Source: Raffaelea ambrosiae (lineage: Eukaryota > Ascomycota > Sordariomycetes > Ophiostomatales > Ophiostomataceae). From it: DNA of 64,000 bases. Each line of letters starts with the position of its first letter. Position 1 is the first letter of the stretch. Positions 1 to 10,193 of this stretch are shown piece after piece. The notes under the pieces are model-generated. The model saw only the letters and a list, made by a program, of their open reading frames with translations. It did not search any database and was not told the origin of the DNA. The translations under genes were made by a program, and so were the position numbers. The stretch is taken from positions 4,105,234 through 4,169,233 of the forward strand of contig PCDI01000002.1 of the NCBI GenBank assembly GCA_002778195.1. The letters run 5' to 3'.

Positions 1-3000
1 GTCCAGTGGTCGCCCTTTGCAGCCCGCGACTACTGGGTGGCCTCGACGGCCAACCACTGCTGCCTCGTGTGGAACCTCAACAGACCGGACGACTCGAGCG
101 CGGGTGCCGTCGAGCACTCGCTGCGCGGCCACCGCCGCTCCATCACCGACATCAACTTCTCGGCCCACCACCCCGACATGCTGGCGACCTGCTCCGTCGA
201 CGGCTACGTGCACTGCTGGGACCTCCGACGGCCGAACACGCCGGCACTGACCTTCAACGACTGGTCGGCGGGCGCAACGCAAGTCAAGTACAACCGGCAG
301 GACGAGCACGTCATTGCATCGTCGCACAACCGCTGCGTGCACATCTGGGACGACCGCAAGGCCTCGCTGCCCCTGCGCACCATCGAGGCGCACACGTCCA
401 AGATCTACGGCCTGGACTGGAACCGCACGCGCAGCAACTCTCTCGTGACGTGCTCGCTGGACAAGACGATCAAGTTCTGGGACTACACCGTGCGTGGCAG
501 CGGAGCCGTGGCCGCGGGCAACAGCGGCGGCAGCACCACCTTCTTCACGGGCGGCTGCGGTTTGGGCAGCCTGGGCCTGGCGAGCTCGAGCATCGACCTC
601 TCAGGCAGCGGCAGCATTGGCGGCAGCAGCTTGTTGAGCAGCGGCGCCATCAACGAGGACGACGTGCCGGAGCGCACCATCCACACACACTTTCCCGTCT
701 GGCGAGCCCGCCACACGCCCTTCAACGGTGGCCTGCTGGCCATGCCTCAGAACGCGCCCGGCAACCTCTATCTCTACGACGCGCGGCCGACGGCCGTGCT
801 GGCCGCCGACGACCCGGCAGCGGCCAGCGAGCCTGTGGCTATCTTCTCCGGCCACGGCCACCACAAGGTCAAGGAGTTTCTGTGGCGCTCGCGCGGCGAC
901 ATCGACGACGGACTCGACAACCGGGAGTTCCAGCTGGTCTCCTGGGGCGAAGACAACAAGCTGCGCCTGCGCCGCCTGGACGGGCCGGACATGGCCACTG
1001 TCGGCTTCGAACGCGGCCGTCCGGCGCCCAAGGCGCTCAACATCACCCGCACGGGCGCCACCTACAAGACGTTCCGCATCCTCGAGGACATTGGCGACTA
1101 CGAGAAGCGCAACGCCACCATGAGCAGCCTGACGCCCACAAACCGGCCCAGGCCGCGCCAGATGATCCAGGACGATGGCAGCAGCAGCCCGTACTCGCCA
1201 GACGACTACCGTCACTCCACCCACAGCCAACACCAGCACCACCAACACCCCCCCCAACACCAGCACAGCCGCTCCCTGCAGCAACTGCAGCAGCAGCCGC
1301 AGCAGCTCGCCTCGCCTTCGCCCCCGCCGTTCCTCTCGGTGAAGTCGCCTCCGCAGACGCCGCACCGCAGCAGCAAGAGCGACAAGCGCATCACGTGGAA
1401 GAACCCGTCGATGCGGACGCGGTCGGCGGCCAAGGAGCCCAACCGCAGCAACGTGCAGCTCGACTGGATGAAGGGCGTCACCATGAACAAGCGCAAGTCC
1501 AGCACCGACCCCAGCCTGCTGAGCCAGGAGCTGCAGCAGCAGCAGCAATCGGACTTCCTCGACATCGACGACCCGCAGCACCCGCGCAAGGTGTCCAGCG
1601 ACCGCATGACCGACTCGGCCATCTCGTCGCCCATGAAGCTCTCCACCAACGACACCTCGTCGGCCGGCGACTGGTCCGGCCCGGAGACCATCCAGGAGGA
1701 GATTGTGCGCATCACCGGCAAGCTGCGCGGCGTCAAGTGGGAGGAGGTCGACATGGACAGCCTGTCGCTGGTTGCGTCCATGAAGGGCCCCTGGGGCGTC
1801 GACAACCAGACCGTCTTCATCAAGGTCAGCGTCCTGATCCCGTGCAACTACCCGGCGGCCCGCGCACCTCGCTTCTACGTCGAGAGCAGCTCGCTGGTGC
1901 CCGAGTCTTCGCACAGCCGCATCGACGCCGACCTGCATCTGATCACGTCCGAGTTCCTCAAGCGGCGCCGCAACTGTCTCCTGGTTGCCTTCCGCTACCT
2001 GCTCGGCGAGCACAGCCTGTCCAAGAGTCTCGGTCTGCTCGACCGGCCAACCGCGCCGGTCGCACAGTTTGTCAACGACGTGGACGACGATGACGACAGC
2101 TCCACCACCGACGAGGACGAAGACGACGACGACGACAACAGCAACAACAGCGGCGAGGACGAGGCCGGGTTTTTCTCGTCCACCTCCATCAACCTGACCA
2201 AGCAGATGATGCAAGCCGGCGCTGATTCCGGGCACGCGCTGTCTACGAGACCGCCCCTACCGCCGCCGCCGCCGCCCCGGAGTTGCGGCGCCCACTTCAC
2301 CCGCGACGGCCGCGTCATGTGTTTCTTCCTAACCAAGGCCGGCAAGGCCAGCGCCAAGATGCTGTTTGAGCCGCAGCCTCCGCCGACCCCGGAAGAGCTG
2401 GCCGAGCTGCAAGCACCCGTGTTTATTGGCTTCGGCAAAGTCTTGCCTGGCCGGCCTGGCCGCAAGGGGTATCGCGGCTCTTCCTCGTCGGGCGACGAGT
2501 CGGACTCCTCTGCCTATTCGTCTTCGTCGGGGTCGTCGTCTGCGTCCGGCTCGTCGGGGTCGTCGGACTCGTCGGCCCGCTCCTCAGACCAGGCGGCGTA
2601 CCACTACTCCATGCGCACTATGATGGACCCGTGGGCCATGAACATGGGTTTCCAGCGCCGCATCGTCAAGATCAAGTCCGACAAGCGACGGCGAGGCCTG
2701 GCAGCCATTGCCGGTGGCAGCAGCGACGGGGACGACGCAGCCAGCGACTCGCTGGACCGATCGGGCACGCTGGACCCCGACCTGCCCGTGGGACCCAAGA
2801 GCAGCGTCGAGGTCATCGACATGCGCCCGTTCCTCCCGTCCAAGCGCGACCTGGCCCGCGAGTATGTCATCTTTGGCGACGGCGCCGAAGTCTGCGAGCA
2901 CAATGCCGCCGTGGCCGAAAAGTACGGCGAGGAAGACCTGGCGCACATCTGGCGCTATGCCGCCCTGCTTCTCAAATCGGACGTGCCCCTGAAGCTGGCG

Positions 3001-6000
3001 CCCACCTATTACAGCGAGGGCCGACGCAAGAAGTCGGTCCTTGTCATTGCGCGCGATGCCGTGGCCAGGGCGCGGGACAAGAAGGACCAGCGCCGTTCCC
3101 GCGAGCTGCTGTCCGGCCGCGTCAAATGGGGTCTGCACCCGCTGGCCCGCGACTTTGTGGAGGATCTGTTCGACTACTTTGAGCGCCTGGCGGATATACA
3201 GATGCTGGCCATGCTGTCCTGCATCTTTGGGGAATCAACCGAGGAAGACAGCGTGGCGTATGCCGAGTCGCACGTGTCCAAGTCAGACACGCCGCTGCCC
3301 ATGAAGGCGCCGTCTTTCTCGCTCGACTACGTTCCGTCCACGCGCGGCCTGTCGACAGCGGGGCCTTCTCCGCAGGGCGCGGCCTCGGGCAGCAACAGCA
3401 GCGCCGCCACGGCCCCGACGGCCGTGTTCTACGACGGATCGATCGACCCGGACGACGACTACGACGACCTGGGCTACGACGAGGACGGCAACCTGTGGGA
3501 GACGGCTGGTGAAAACTCCTTCTCGGGAGGGGAGACGCCGCCAAAGTGGTACAGTGCCCTCGGCCGCGGGCAAGGCACTGGTAGCAGCGGCGGCGTGGCC
3601 GCCAACGGTGCTCCGCTATCTTCGTCGCCCCTATTTGGCATCGCCGCGAGCCGCTTCTTCCGCCGCGGCAACACTGCGGTGGTCTCGGCCATTGCTGCCA
3701 GCATCCCCCAGACGCTGACCACCATGCTCTCCTCGTCGCCCCAGCAAGACGCGCCGTCCACAGCCCTGTCTCGGCGGAGGTCCTTTTTCGAGACCCAGAC
3801 GTCGCAGAGGCAGTCTCCACAGTCCCGCCATCCTCTGCCGCCGGCTGCCGTTGTCCCCTTGAGCCACGCCTACAAGCAGCTCCTGCTCAAATCGACATCT
3901 GCGCACAGGGACATTCCCTACCCGCCATCAGCATTTCACCGGCTGCTGCCATCGGCATCGACGTCTCCCCGAACAGCAAGGGGTGCAGGGAAACTGTCGT
4001 CGTCGGAATCGCCCCAAGGCAACGTACCGAGGCGGAAACGTCCCAGCCCAGCCGAGACCATATTCGGCAACCTGACATCCGGCAACCTCACGTGGGCTGC
4101 ATCGGCCCTGTTTGGAGGTGGAGGTGGCGGAGGCGGAGCAGGAGGAGGAGGAGACCGCAGTGCTGGCGGCAGCGGCGGTGGCAGCGGCGGTAGCGGTGGA
4201 CCAACGACAGAGCCGGGCACCGCCGCCACGTCGATCTCTGACGAAGGCCGCAGACGCGAGGAGCTGGTAGCCGCCGCTGCGGCGTCTGCTGCCGCAAAGG
4301 GCGCTCGAGCTCAAGCCGAGGCAGCCGCAACGACTTTGGTGGCTGTCAACGTGAACGTGCGCACATTCAATGACCACCTCTTTGATGACGACGGCTGGAT
4401 GGCAACGTCCCTGCTGGGTGGTCCACGCCGCCGCCGCATGTATGCCGAATACCGCTACGCCTACTCGGAGCTGCTGCAGGTATGGGGCGAGCCGTTGGCG
4501 CGTCTGGAGGTGCTCAAGTTCAATGTTCTGCGCGAGGATGCCATGAAGGCGACCAGCGGCCACGGCCGTGGCGGGGACAGCACCTCGACCGTGGTCGGCG
4601 ACGACGGGGATGATGCGTCCACTGTGGACGGCGGTGCCGGCGAAGCCAATGGCGGTGGTGCCGATGGCAGCACGACAGCCAACGGCCGCAAGTCGGTGTC
4701 ACTGGGTGGCAACAGCAGGCTTAGCCAGCTGGAGGCAGTGAGGGACTCGGGTCGCGGTCTGGATGCCGTTGGTGTTTGCCAGCAGTGCGAGATGCAGCTG
4801 GAGCCGCTCGACTACGACAGCCGGGGAGCCGTGGGCGGCAAGGTGGGCGGCGCCGTCGGGATCTGCCGCCGCTGTCACCGCACCCAGTCACAGCTGCGCT
4901 GCGTCTACTGTACGGAACCCGTCGACGCCGTTTTCATTCCCTGCTTTGGCTGCGGCTGCGCAAGCCACCCACAGTGCCTGCGCGCGTGGTTCGAGGCTGG
5001 CGAGCGCTACTGTGCTGCCGGCGACGAGTGCCCGTGCCCGGAAGACGCCACCAGCGGCCGTGTCGAGAGCTGGACAGCCATGCAGGCCGAGCTGATGGCG
5101 CTGATGCGGCCCGAATCAGGAGGTGCTGGAAACGCGGACGAGACCGGGAACCACTACCACCAGGACCACTATACCCTCAACAGCCAGCAACTGCTGAAAC
5201 AGCAGTTGCAGCAGCACAACAGCCAGTTGCAGCAGCAACAGCAAGAGCAACACCGCTTCAAGGCCAAGGGGCTCATTGCCCAAGCCCGGCGGTCGGCGCA
5301 TTATGCATCGTCATCATCATCGGCCTTTTTGATGCCGTCGTACGGGCAGCCTTACCGTGCCGATGGAAGCGGTGGTGGCGGCGGCGGCAATGCAACTGGG
5401 GGAGGAGGCGCAGCTACCGGGAGAGGAGCTGGTCGCGGTGGTGGTGCGGCCACACCAAGAGCCGCAGCGGGTGCTGGCACGGGGTCGACGACCTTGGCCT
5501 CCAACTATGACGGCACATCGCGCGGCAACCTGACCCCGGCTGGGCGGGCTGTCTCGTCCGCACTAAACGCCGGGTCCGCAGGCGGCGGCAGTGGTACCGG
5601 TGCTGGAACTGGCGGTGGCAGCGGCGGCGGCGGTGGATTTTGGAGTGCAGGCAGACGGTCACGACAGCCGTCGTCGGGTCTGCGGCAACAGCTGCAGCAG
5701 CAACAATACGAGCAACAACAGCAGCAGCCACCACAACAGCAGGCGGCCATTGGCCAGCCGCCACCGAGCCGGCCCCAGAACCGTAGTCAGAGTGAAGGAC
5801 AAGCCTCGGCAGCTTCGGCCGCTGCAGCCTCGTCAGCGGGCGGTCCTCCCAACACGGGCGGGCCGCTCAGTGCAGCCAGACTGAGTCTGTCCAGTCGCCT
5901 GCTGCGGAGCTCAGCATTGCGACGGCAGGCCAGTGGGCAAGGCGGGAACCCAAATGGGAACGGCAACGGATACAGCAACAGCGGCGACGATGTTAGCCCG

Positions 6001-6015
6001 CCCAATAATGGTTGA
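1..6015 (+). CDS. SEA3: WDR59/Sea3 (Mtc5) homologue, SEACAT/GATOR2 subunit, 5' partial
   Basis: The frame is open from base 1, so the true start lies left of the window; 2004 residues are visible in one exon. WD40 blades with typical WD endings (CWDLRR, IWDDRK, FWDYTV) occupy about residues 25-165, with further blades to about 345. An RWD domain follows at about 565-670. A zinc-binding RING-like region starts with CQQC at about 1593 and continues through further Cys/His pairs to about 1685. This WD40-RWD-RING order is that of WDR59/Sea3, a subunit of the vacuolar SEA/GATOR2 complex that regulates TORC1 in response to amino acids. Acidic, Ser-rich, Gly-rich and Gln-rich disordered segments separate the domains, and about 320 low-complexity residues follow the RING, whereas family members usually end at it. 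The protein is roughly twice the usual length. Family assignment is firm; orthology to Sea3 rather than a sister SEA protein rests on domain order. Confidence 0.88.
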   Translation, partial: VQWSPFAARDYWVASTANHCCLVWNLNRPDDSSAGAVEHSLRGHRRSITDINFSAHHPDMLATCSVDGYVHCWDLRRPNTPALTFNDWSAGATQVKYNRQDEHVIASSHNRCVHIWDDRKASLPLRTIEAHTSKIYGLDWNRTRSNSLVTCSLDKTIKFWDYTVRGSGAVAAGNSGGSTTFFTGGCGLGSLGLASSSIDLSGSGSIGGSSLLSSGAINEDDVPERTIHTHFPVWRARHTPFNGGLLAMPQNAPGNLYLYDARPTAVLAADDPAAASEPVAIFSGHGHHKVKEFLWRSRGDIDDGLDNREFQLVSWGEDNKLRLRRLDGPDMATVGFERGRPAPKALNITRTGATYKTFRILEDIGDYEKRNATMSSLTPTNRPRPRQMIQDDGSSSPYSPDDYRHSTHSQHQHHQHPPQHQHSRSLQQLQQQPQQLASPSPPPFLSVKSPPQTPHRSSKSDKRITWKNPSMRTRSAAKEPNRSNVQLDWMKGVTMNKRKSSTDPSLLSQELQQQQQSDFLDIDDPQHPRKVSSDRMTDSAISSPMKLSTNDTSSAGDWSGPETIQEEIVRITGKLRGVKWEEVDMDSLSLVASMKGPWGVDNQTVFIKVSVLIPCNYPAARAPRFYVESSSLVPESSHSRIDADLHLITSEFLKRRRNCLLVAFRYLLGEHSLSKSLGLLDRPTAPVAQFVNDVDDDDDSSTTDEDEDDDDDNSNNSGEDEAGFFSSTSINLTKQMMQAGADSGHALSTRPPLPPPPPPRSCGAHFTRDGRVMCFFLTKAGKASAKMLFEPQPPPTPEELAELQAPVFIGFGKVLPGRPGRKGYRGSSSSGDESDSSAYSSSSGSSSASGSSGSSDSSARSSDQAAYHYSMRTMMDPWAMNMGFQRRIVKIKSDKRRRGLAAIAGGSSDGDDAASDSLDRSGTLDPDLPVGPKSSVEVIDMRPFLPSKRDLAREYVIFGDGAEVCEHNAAVAEKYGEEDLAHIWRYAALLLKSDVPLKLAPTYYSEGRRKKSVLVIARDAVARARDKKDQRRSRELLSGRVKWGLHPLARDFVEDLFDYFERLADIQMLAMLSCIFGESTEEDSVAYAESHVSKSDTPLPMKAPSFSLDYVPSTRGLSTAGPSPQGAASGSNSSAATAPTAVFYDGSIDPDDDYDDLGYDEDGNLWETAGENSFSGGETPPKWYSALGRGQGTGSSGGVAANGAPLSSSPLFGIAASRFFRRGNTAVVSAIAASIPQTLTTMLSSSPQQDAPSTALSRRRSFFETQTSQRQSPQSRHPLPPAAVVPLSHAYKQLLLKSTSAHRDIPYPPSAFHRLLPSASTSPRTARGAGKLSSSESPQGNVPRRKRPSPAETIFGNLTSGNLTWAASALFGGGGGGGGAGGGGDRSAGGSGGGSGGSGGPTTEPGTAATSISDEGRRREELVAAAAASAAAKGARAQAEAAATTLVAVNVNVRTFNDHLFDDDGWMATSLLGGPRRRRMYAEYRYAYSELLQVWGEPLARLEVLKFNVLREDAMKATSGHGRGGDSTSTVVGDDGDDASTVDGGAGEANGGGADGSTTANGRKSVSLGGNSRLSQLEAVRDSGRGLDAVGVCQQCEMQLEPLDYDSRGAVGGKVGGAVGICRRCHRTQSQLRCVYCTEPVDAVFIPCFGCGCASHPQCLRAWFEAGERYCAAGDECPCPEDATSGRVESWTAMQAELMALMRPESGGAGNADETGNHYHQDHYTLNSQQLLKQQLQQHNSQLQQQQQEQHRFKAKGLIAQARRSAHYASSSSSAFLMPSYGQPYRADGSGGGGGGNATGGGGAATGRGAGRGGGAATPRAAAGAGTGSTTLASNYDGTSRGNLTPAGRAVSSALNAGSAGGGSGTGAGTGGGSGGGGGFWSAGRRSRQPSSGLRQQLQQQQYEQQQQQPPQQQAAIGQPPPSRPQNRSQSEGQASAASAAAASSAGGPPNTGGPLSAARLSLSSRLLRSSALRRQASGQGGNPNGNGNGYSNSGDDVSPPNNG

Positions 6016-6766
6016 GACGACAGCCAGATGAAGTTGCACCGCCAACAATGAAACAGCCAGCAATTATATTGTTTAATTAACCCGGGGCGAGGGGGGAAGG
6101 GGGGGGGGGGGGGGGGGGGGTTCATCTAGGGGGGAGGTGTTTTGATTCGGAGAGGCTGGGCATGCATTTATCTCGGCATTTGCATTTTATCTTTATAATT
6201 GTGTATTATGACTCTTGTACACTACGATACCACAAGGCATGGACGAAAGGGGCTCTGTATAGTGATAGTATAATTGACCAATTGTACAGTATTGACGCTT
6301 GGTTTGGTTTGTTAATCTGTTTTGATGGGGTTTCCTATTCGGCCAATGATATGGCTGGAGATGATACATTGCTAACAACACAGGAAAAGAAGAGGAAATG
6401 GTGAATGCAGAAAGATGTATGACAATAGCAAGCCATACTCACTGGCAAGATGAACTCCAACCCTCGCCGCAAAAATAGGGCGAAATCAAAACAAGACGGA
6501 TAGCAAAGGACAACAAGAAACAAAGAAGAAAAGCAAGATCCAAACGACACAGGAAAAAGAGTAAGCCATTCACTTTTTTCTTGTCAGTATGCCCCTCTGC
6601 AGAAACGCGCAGCCCTTTCAGAACCCCCTTTTTGGTCCATATTTCTTCCTCTTCTAGTTTATTCCTTGCCCGGGTTTCCCTTTCTCCGGGTTTCCCTTTC
6701 CCTCATCGTTTCTTCTCCTCTCTCTTCTCTCCACTTACTTCCCCTTCTTCTCCCTTTTCTGCTCGA
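6016..6766. other. Convergent intergenic region between SEA3 and PFK
   Basis: The two genes end towards each other here, so this holds two 3' untranslated regions. It contains a run of 22 G at 6099-6120, then AT-rich sequence, and a pyrimidine-rich stretch at about 6640-6760. I see no gene. Confidence 0.7.
6099..6120. repeat. Poly-G homopolymer (22 G)
   Basis: Uninterrupted G run 84 bases after the SEA3 stop codon. Its exact length is likely to be unreliable in a sequence assembly. Confidence 0.9.
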
Positions 6767-9193
6767 CTACTCCGGGACGATACCACGCTTGGCATCCTTC
6801 GCAAGGAGGCCTTCCAGATCCCGTTCCGGCCGCAGATGTGGTGGACGGCCGCCGAGGACGTCGACGACGCTCTTCATGCCTGACCAGTAGGCCGACTTGG
6901 GGCGGCGGTTGGGCCAGTCGGTGTCGTGCTCCTCGAGCTTCTCCATCGGGGTGAAGACGACGCCGGCGCCCTTGATGCCGATGACGGCGGTGCTCATGGG
7001 GTCCTTCTTGACGCGGTTGTGGGCGTTGCGGTTGAAGCCCTCGAGGTGCTGGATGCACTTGATGGCCAGACGCACGGCGCGGCAGCGGTCCATGGCGGAG
7101 GGCACGCCGCCCTGCTGGACGTGGCCGGGGATGCTGTCGCGCGACTCGAAGCGGTTGTGGGCCTCCTCGCGGATGATGTCGGCGATCAGCTTGGCGCTGT
7201 AGACCTTGCTGGCCTTTTCGTTGATCAGGATGACGCGGCCGGCGCGCGACTGGCCCTTGTCGTGCTTGAAGACGTCCTTGAGGTGGCGCACGTCCTCGGC
7301 CAGCATCTCGAGGCTGATGCCCTCCTCGGGGGTGTAGACGGCGGAGGCGCCGACGCCGAGGCCGGCCAGGGTGGCAATGTAGCCGCAGCGGCCGCCCTGG
7401 GTCTCGATGACAAAGACGCGGCGGCGGGTGGCGGAGGCGGACTGCTTGATCTTGTCGCAGTAGCTGGTCAGCTCGTTGAGGCAGGTGTCGGAGCCGAGCG
7501 AGTACTCGGTGCCGGGCACGTTGTTGGACACGGTGGCGGGCAGCAGGGCCATGGGGATGCACAGCGACGGGTACTGGTCGCGGGCCTTGCGCAGCTGCGA
7601 GACGGCGTGGAAGGCCTCGAAGCCGCCGATCAAGAACAGGCCGTCGAACTCGAACTGCTCGATCAGGTCGGCGACCAGGTCGAGGCCGGACTCGCTGGGC
7701 AGCTCGCGGTTGGTGCCGATCTCGGAGCCGCCCTTGCTGGCCCAGCCGTCGACCTCGAGCCAGTCAAAGGGCCGCACGGCGCCGGGGCTGTCGCCGTAGT
7801 GGCGGGCAAAGCCGGCGAAGCCGTTGTGGATGGCGAGGGGCTCGTGGCCGCGCGAGATGCAGTAGGCGACGCCGGCGCGGATGGCGGCGTTCATGCCGCC
7901 GGCGGGGGCGCCGACGTTGATGAAGCCGATCTTCATGCGCTCCTTCTCGGGCAGCAGCATGTTCTTGTCGAGCTGGACGGTGGTGGTCATCATGTAGCTC
8001 TTGTACTGGTCGGAGAACTCGGTGTCGCGCAGGGCCATGGCGCGGTCAAAGTCGTGGGCGTCGATGGCGGCGGCGACGGACTTGGTGTCGCGGACGGCCT
8101 CCAGCAGGGGCTTGCGCACGATCTTGTTCTCGGTGATGGCGATGAAGCAGGTCTCGGTCTCGGGGGTGGCCTCGAGCACGGCGCGCACGGCCTCGACGCC
8201 CTGCAGCGTGGCCAGCATGCGGTCGTAGGCGACGGCGGTGCCGCCGCGCTGGACGTGGCCGAGGGTGGTGATGCGGGTGTCGAGGGCCAGGCCGGTCTTG
8301 TCGGCGAGCAGCTCGCGCAGCATCTCGGGCGTGATCTTGTTGCCGTGGCGGTCGTGCGCGCCCTCGGCCACGATGACAATGGTCTTGCGCTTGCCGAGGG
8401 CGCGGTGCTTCTGGACGATGGAGCACATCTCGGCCGCCCAGTTGTCCTCGCGCGGCTTCTCGGGGATGAAGATGAAGTCGGCGCCCGTGGCCACGCCGGC
8501 CATCAGCGCCAGCCAGCCGCAGTGGCGGCCCATGACCTCGATGACAAAGGCGCGCGAGTGCGACGACGCCGTGGCCTCGATGTAGTCGACCATCTCGCAG
8601 ATGCGCGCCAGCGCCGAGTAGCAGCCAATGGTGGCGTCCGTGCCCGACAGGTCGTTGTCGATGCTGCCCACCAGGCCCACAATGTTGAGGTGCTGGTACG
8701 GCGCCACCTGCGCCGCGCTCAGCGACCCCGTCGCCACCAGCTCCTCCAGCAGCGACGGCCACTCCGCCCGGAACTTGTCCGCGCCCGTCAGCGAGCCGTC
8801 GCCGCCGCAGATGATCAGCGCGTCGATGCCGTGCACCACCATGTTGCGCGCCGCCGCCAGCCGGCCCGGCCGCTCGTAGAACTCCATGCACCGCGCCGTG
8901 CCGATCAGCGTGCCGCCCTCCGACAGGAAGCCGCGCACGTCGTGCCACTCCGTGCGCCGGATGTAGTCGCCGCCGCGCACGAGGCCCTCGTAGCCCTCGT
9001 ACACGCAGTACGCGTCGCAGCCGACGTGGATCGCCATGCGGACCACCGCCCGCACCGCGCCGTTCATGCCCGGCGAGTCGCCGCCTGAGGTCATCACGGC
9101 GATCTTCTTCCGCGGCGAGCCCGGATCGTGGGGGGCGACAAGCGTGGCAGCCGCCGCCGCGGCATCCGCCGTGCCTGTGCTGATCGCAGCCAT
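6767..9193 (-). CDS. pfkA: ATP-dependent 6-phosphofructokinase, fungal duplicated form
   Basis: Phosphorylates fructose 6-phosphate to fructose 1,6-bisphosphate, the committed step of glycolysis, in the cytosol. The 808-residue protein is a single exon and has the duplicated eukaryotic layout. The N-terminal catalytic half has the ATP-binding GGDSPGMN at 37-44, GGDGS at 130-134, the catalytic SIDND at 177-181 and MGRHCG at 221-226. The C-terminal half restarts at about 420 with a degenerate copy (GAPAGGMN), as expected for the allosteric domain. Length is close to fungal PFKs of about 780-990 residues. The start ATG at 9191-9193 gives a short Ala-rich leader before the first conserved strand. 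It is divergent from NOG1, with a 1.27 kb shared upstream region. Strong G-N-N codon bias leaves a long open frame on the opposite strand, which I consider non-coding. Confidence 0.97.
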   Translation of the reverse strand: MAAISTGTADAAAAAATLVAPHDPGSPRKKIAVMTSGGDSPGMNGAVRAVVRMAIHVGCDAYCVYEGYEGLVRGGDYIRRTEWHDVRGFLSEGGTLIGTARCMEFYERPGRLAAARNMVVHGIDALIICGGDGSLTGADKFRAEWPSLLEELVATGSLSAAQVAPYQHLNIVGLVGSIDNDLSGTDATIGCYSALARICEMVDYIEATASSHSRAFVIEVMGRHCGWLALMAGVATGADFIFIPEKPREDNWAAEMCSIVQKHRALGKRKTIVIVAEGAHDRHGNKITPEMLRELLADKTGLALDTRITTLGHVQRGGTAVAYDRMLATLQGVEAVRAVLEATPETETCFIAITENKIVRKPLLEAVRDTKSVAAAIDAHDFDRAMALRDTEFSDQYKSYMMTTTVQLDKNMLLPEKERMKIGFINVGAPAGGMNAAIRAGVAYCISRGHEPLAIHNGFAGFARHYGDSPGAVRPFDWLEVDGWASKGGSEIGTNRELPSESGLDLVADLIEQFEFDGLFLIGGFEAFHAVSQLRKARDQYPSLCIPMALLPATVSNNVPGTEYSLGSDTCLNELTSYCDKIKQSASATRRRVFVIETQGGRCGYIATLAGLGVGASAVYTPEEGISLEMLAEDVRHLKDVFKHDKGQSRAGRVILINEKASKVYSAKLIADIIREEAHNRFESRDSIPGHVQQGGVPSAMDRCRAVRLAIKCIQHLEGFNRNAHNRVKKDPMSTAVIGIKGAGVVFTPMEKLEEHDTDWPNRRPKSAYWSGMKSVVDVLGGRPPHLRPERDLEGLLAKDAKRGIVPE

Positions 9194-9692
9194 GCTTTTG
9201 GGTTGGGGGGAACCAGCTGTCTCTGTTCGGCCGGCAAGGAAAGAGGGGGGTATATCAATAAAAAGAGTATGGAAATGTAGAAACGAGAAGGAAGAGCTTT
9301 AATATACACGCTGTCTTTGGGAGTGCTGAGTTTGACAACGCCGTTTTGCTGGGAAAGACAACAGAGTCAAACCAAAAAAAAAGGAAAAAAAGAAAAAAAA
9401 GAGGACAACGGAGACAGAGAAGAAAGAGAGAGAGAGGCTAAAACACAAAGGAGCAGACACCACAGCAGCGAAGGGGGCCGAAAAAAGAAGCACAGCCAAC
9501 AAGCGACCAGCGTCTGATGACCTTTAAATTTGACGTTTCTCACAAGCAGAAAATCCAGCCAAACAAAGCTCTTATCTTATCGGGCGGGCCGCCACTTTTT
9601 CTCCAGCCCCAAGAACGAGAAAGAGGGGGTGGTTGCAGTGGAGATCCGAAAATCACGCACTAAAAAAATAAACAGCTGTCAGGGAAAAAGTG

Positions 9693-9754
9693 TCGCTGAA
9701 AATCGCTGCTGCACATCGCTGCAAATCGCTGCAAGTCGCTGAAATCCATCGCTG
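9693..9754. repeat. Six TCGCTG hexamers at regular spacing
   Basis: TCGCTG starts at 9693, 9703, 9716, 9726, 9736 and 9749, so the steps are 10, 13, 10, 10 and 13 bases. The flanks are similar (A-rich, often GCAAA or AAAAT), which suggests a decayed short tandem repeat. It lies 500-560 bases upstream of the PFK start codon and may bind a regulator; that is inference. Confidence 0.6.
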
Positions 9755-10193
9755 AAATCCAACTGTAGGCCAAGAAGCCCAGCACCGCACGTCGCCAGAA
9801 CCCGGGTGCCGCTTCCAGCAAATCAGCGCTCGTCTGTTTCGCACCTGCTCGGCACACACTGCACAACAGGCGGTTCAGCTGCCCTGCAACAGCCGGATCA
9901 GGCACCGGACAGGCGGACCACGGCAACACAGTGGCTGTGCGCAGGGAGACAGGCGACACAAAGTCTGACTATCTGCCCATTTGTTGCCAGACAAACCGTA
10001 TGCTCGCACGCTCGCAGGCCACGGTAATGTCCCCATCGAACCGTAGGAAACCATCCCCCAGTCGAGTCGAGAAGCCGGAGCAATAGTTATCAGCTAGTTA
10101 GTGGCACTGTGTTAAGATACATTGGAATTTTTAGGTACGCACTACCGTAGTTACTTACTTAATCGTGTGGTCCGTGTGCTCGACGTGTGTTAA

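Noticed and set aside
601..2235. 544-codon minus-strand frame inside the SEA3 gene
   Set aside because: Antisense shadow of the GC-rich, Gln/Asp-repeat coding sequence; no recognisable domain.
6926..9088. 720-codon open frame on the plus strand across the PFK gene
   Set aside because: It is antisense to a clear PFK gene; its Gly/Ala/Val/Asp/His-rich translation is the expected shadow of GC-biased codons and has no domain.
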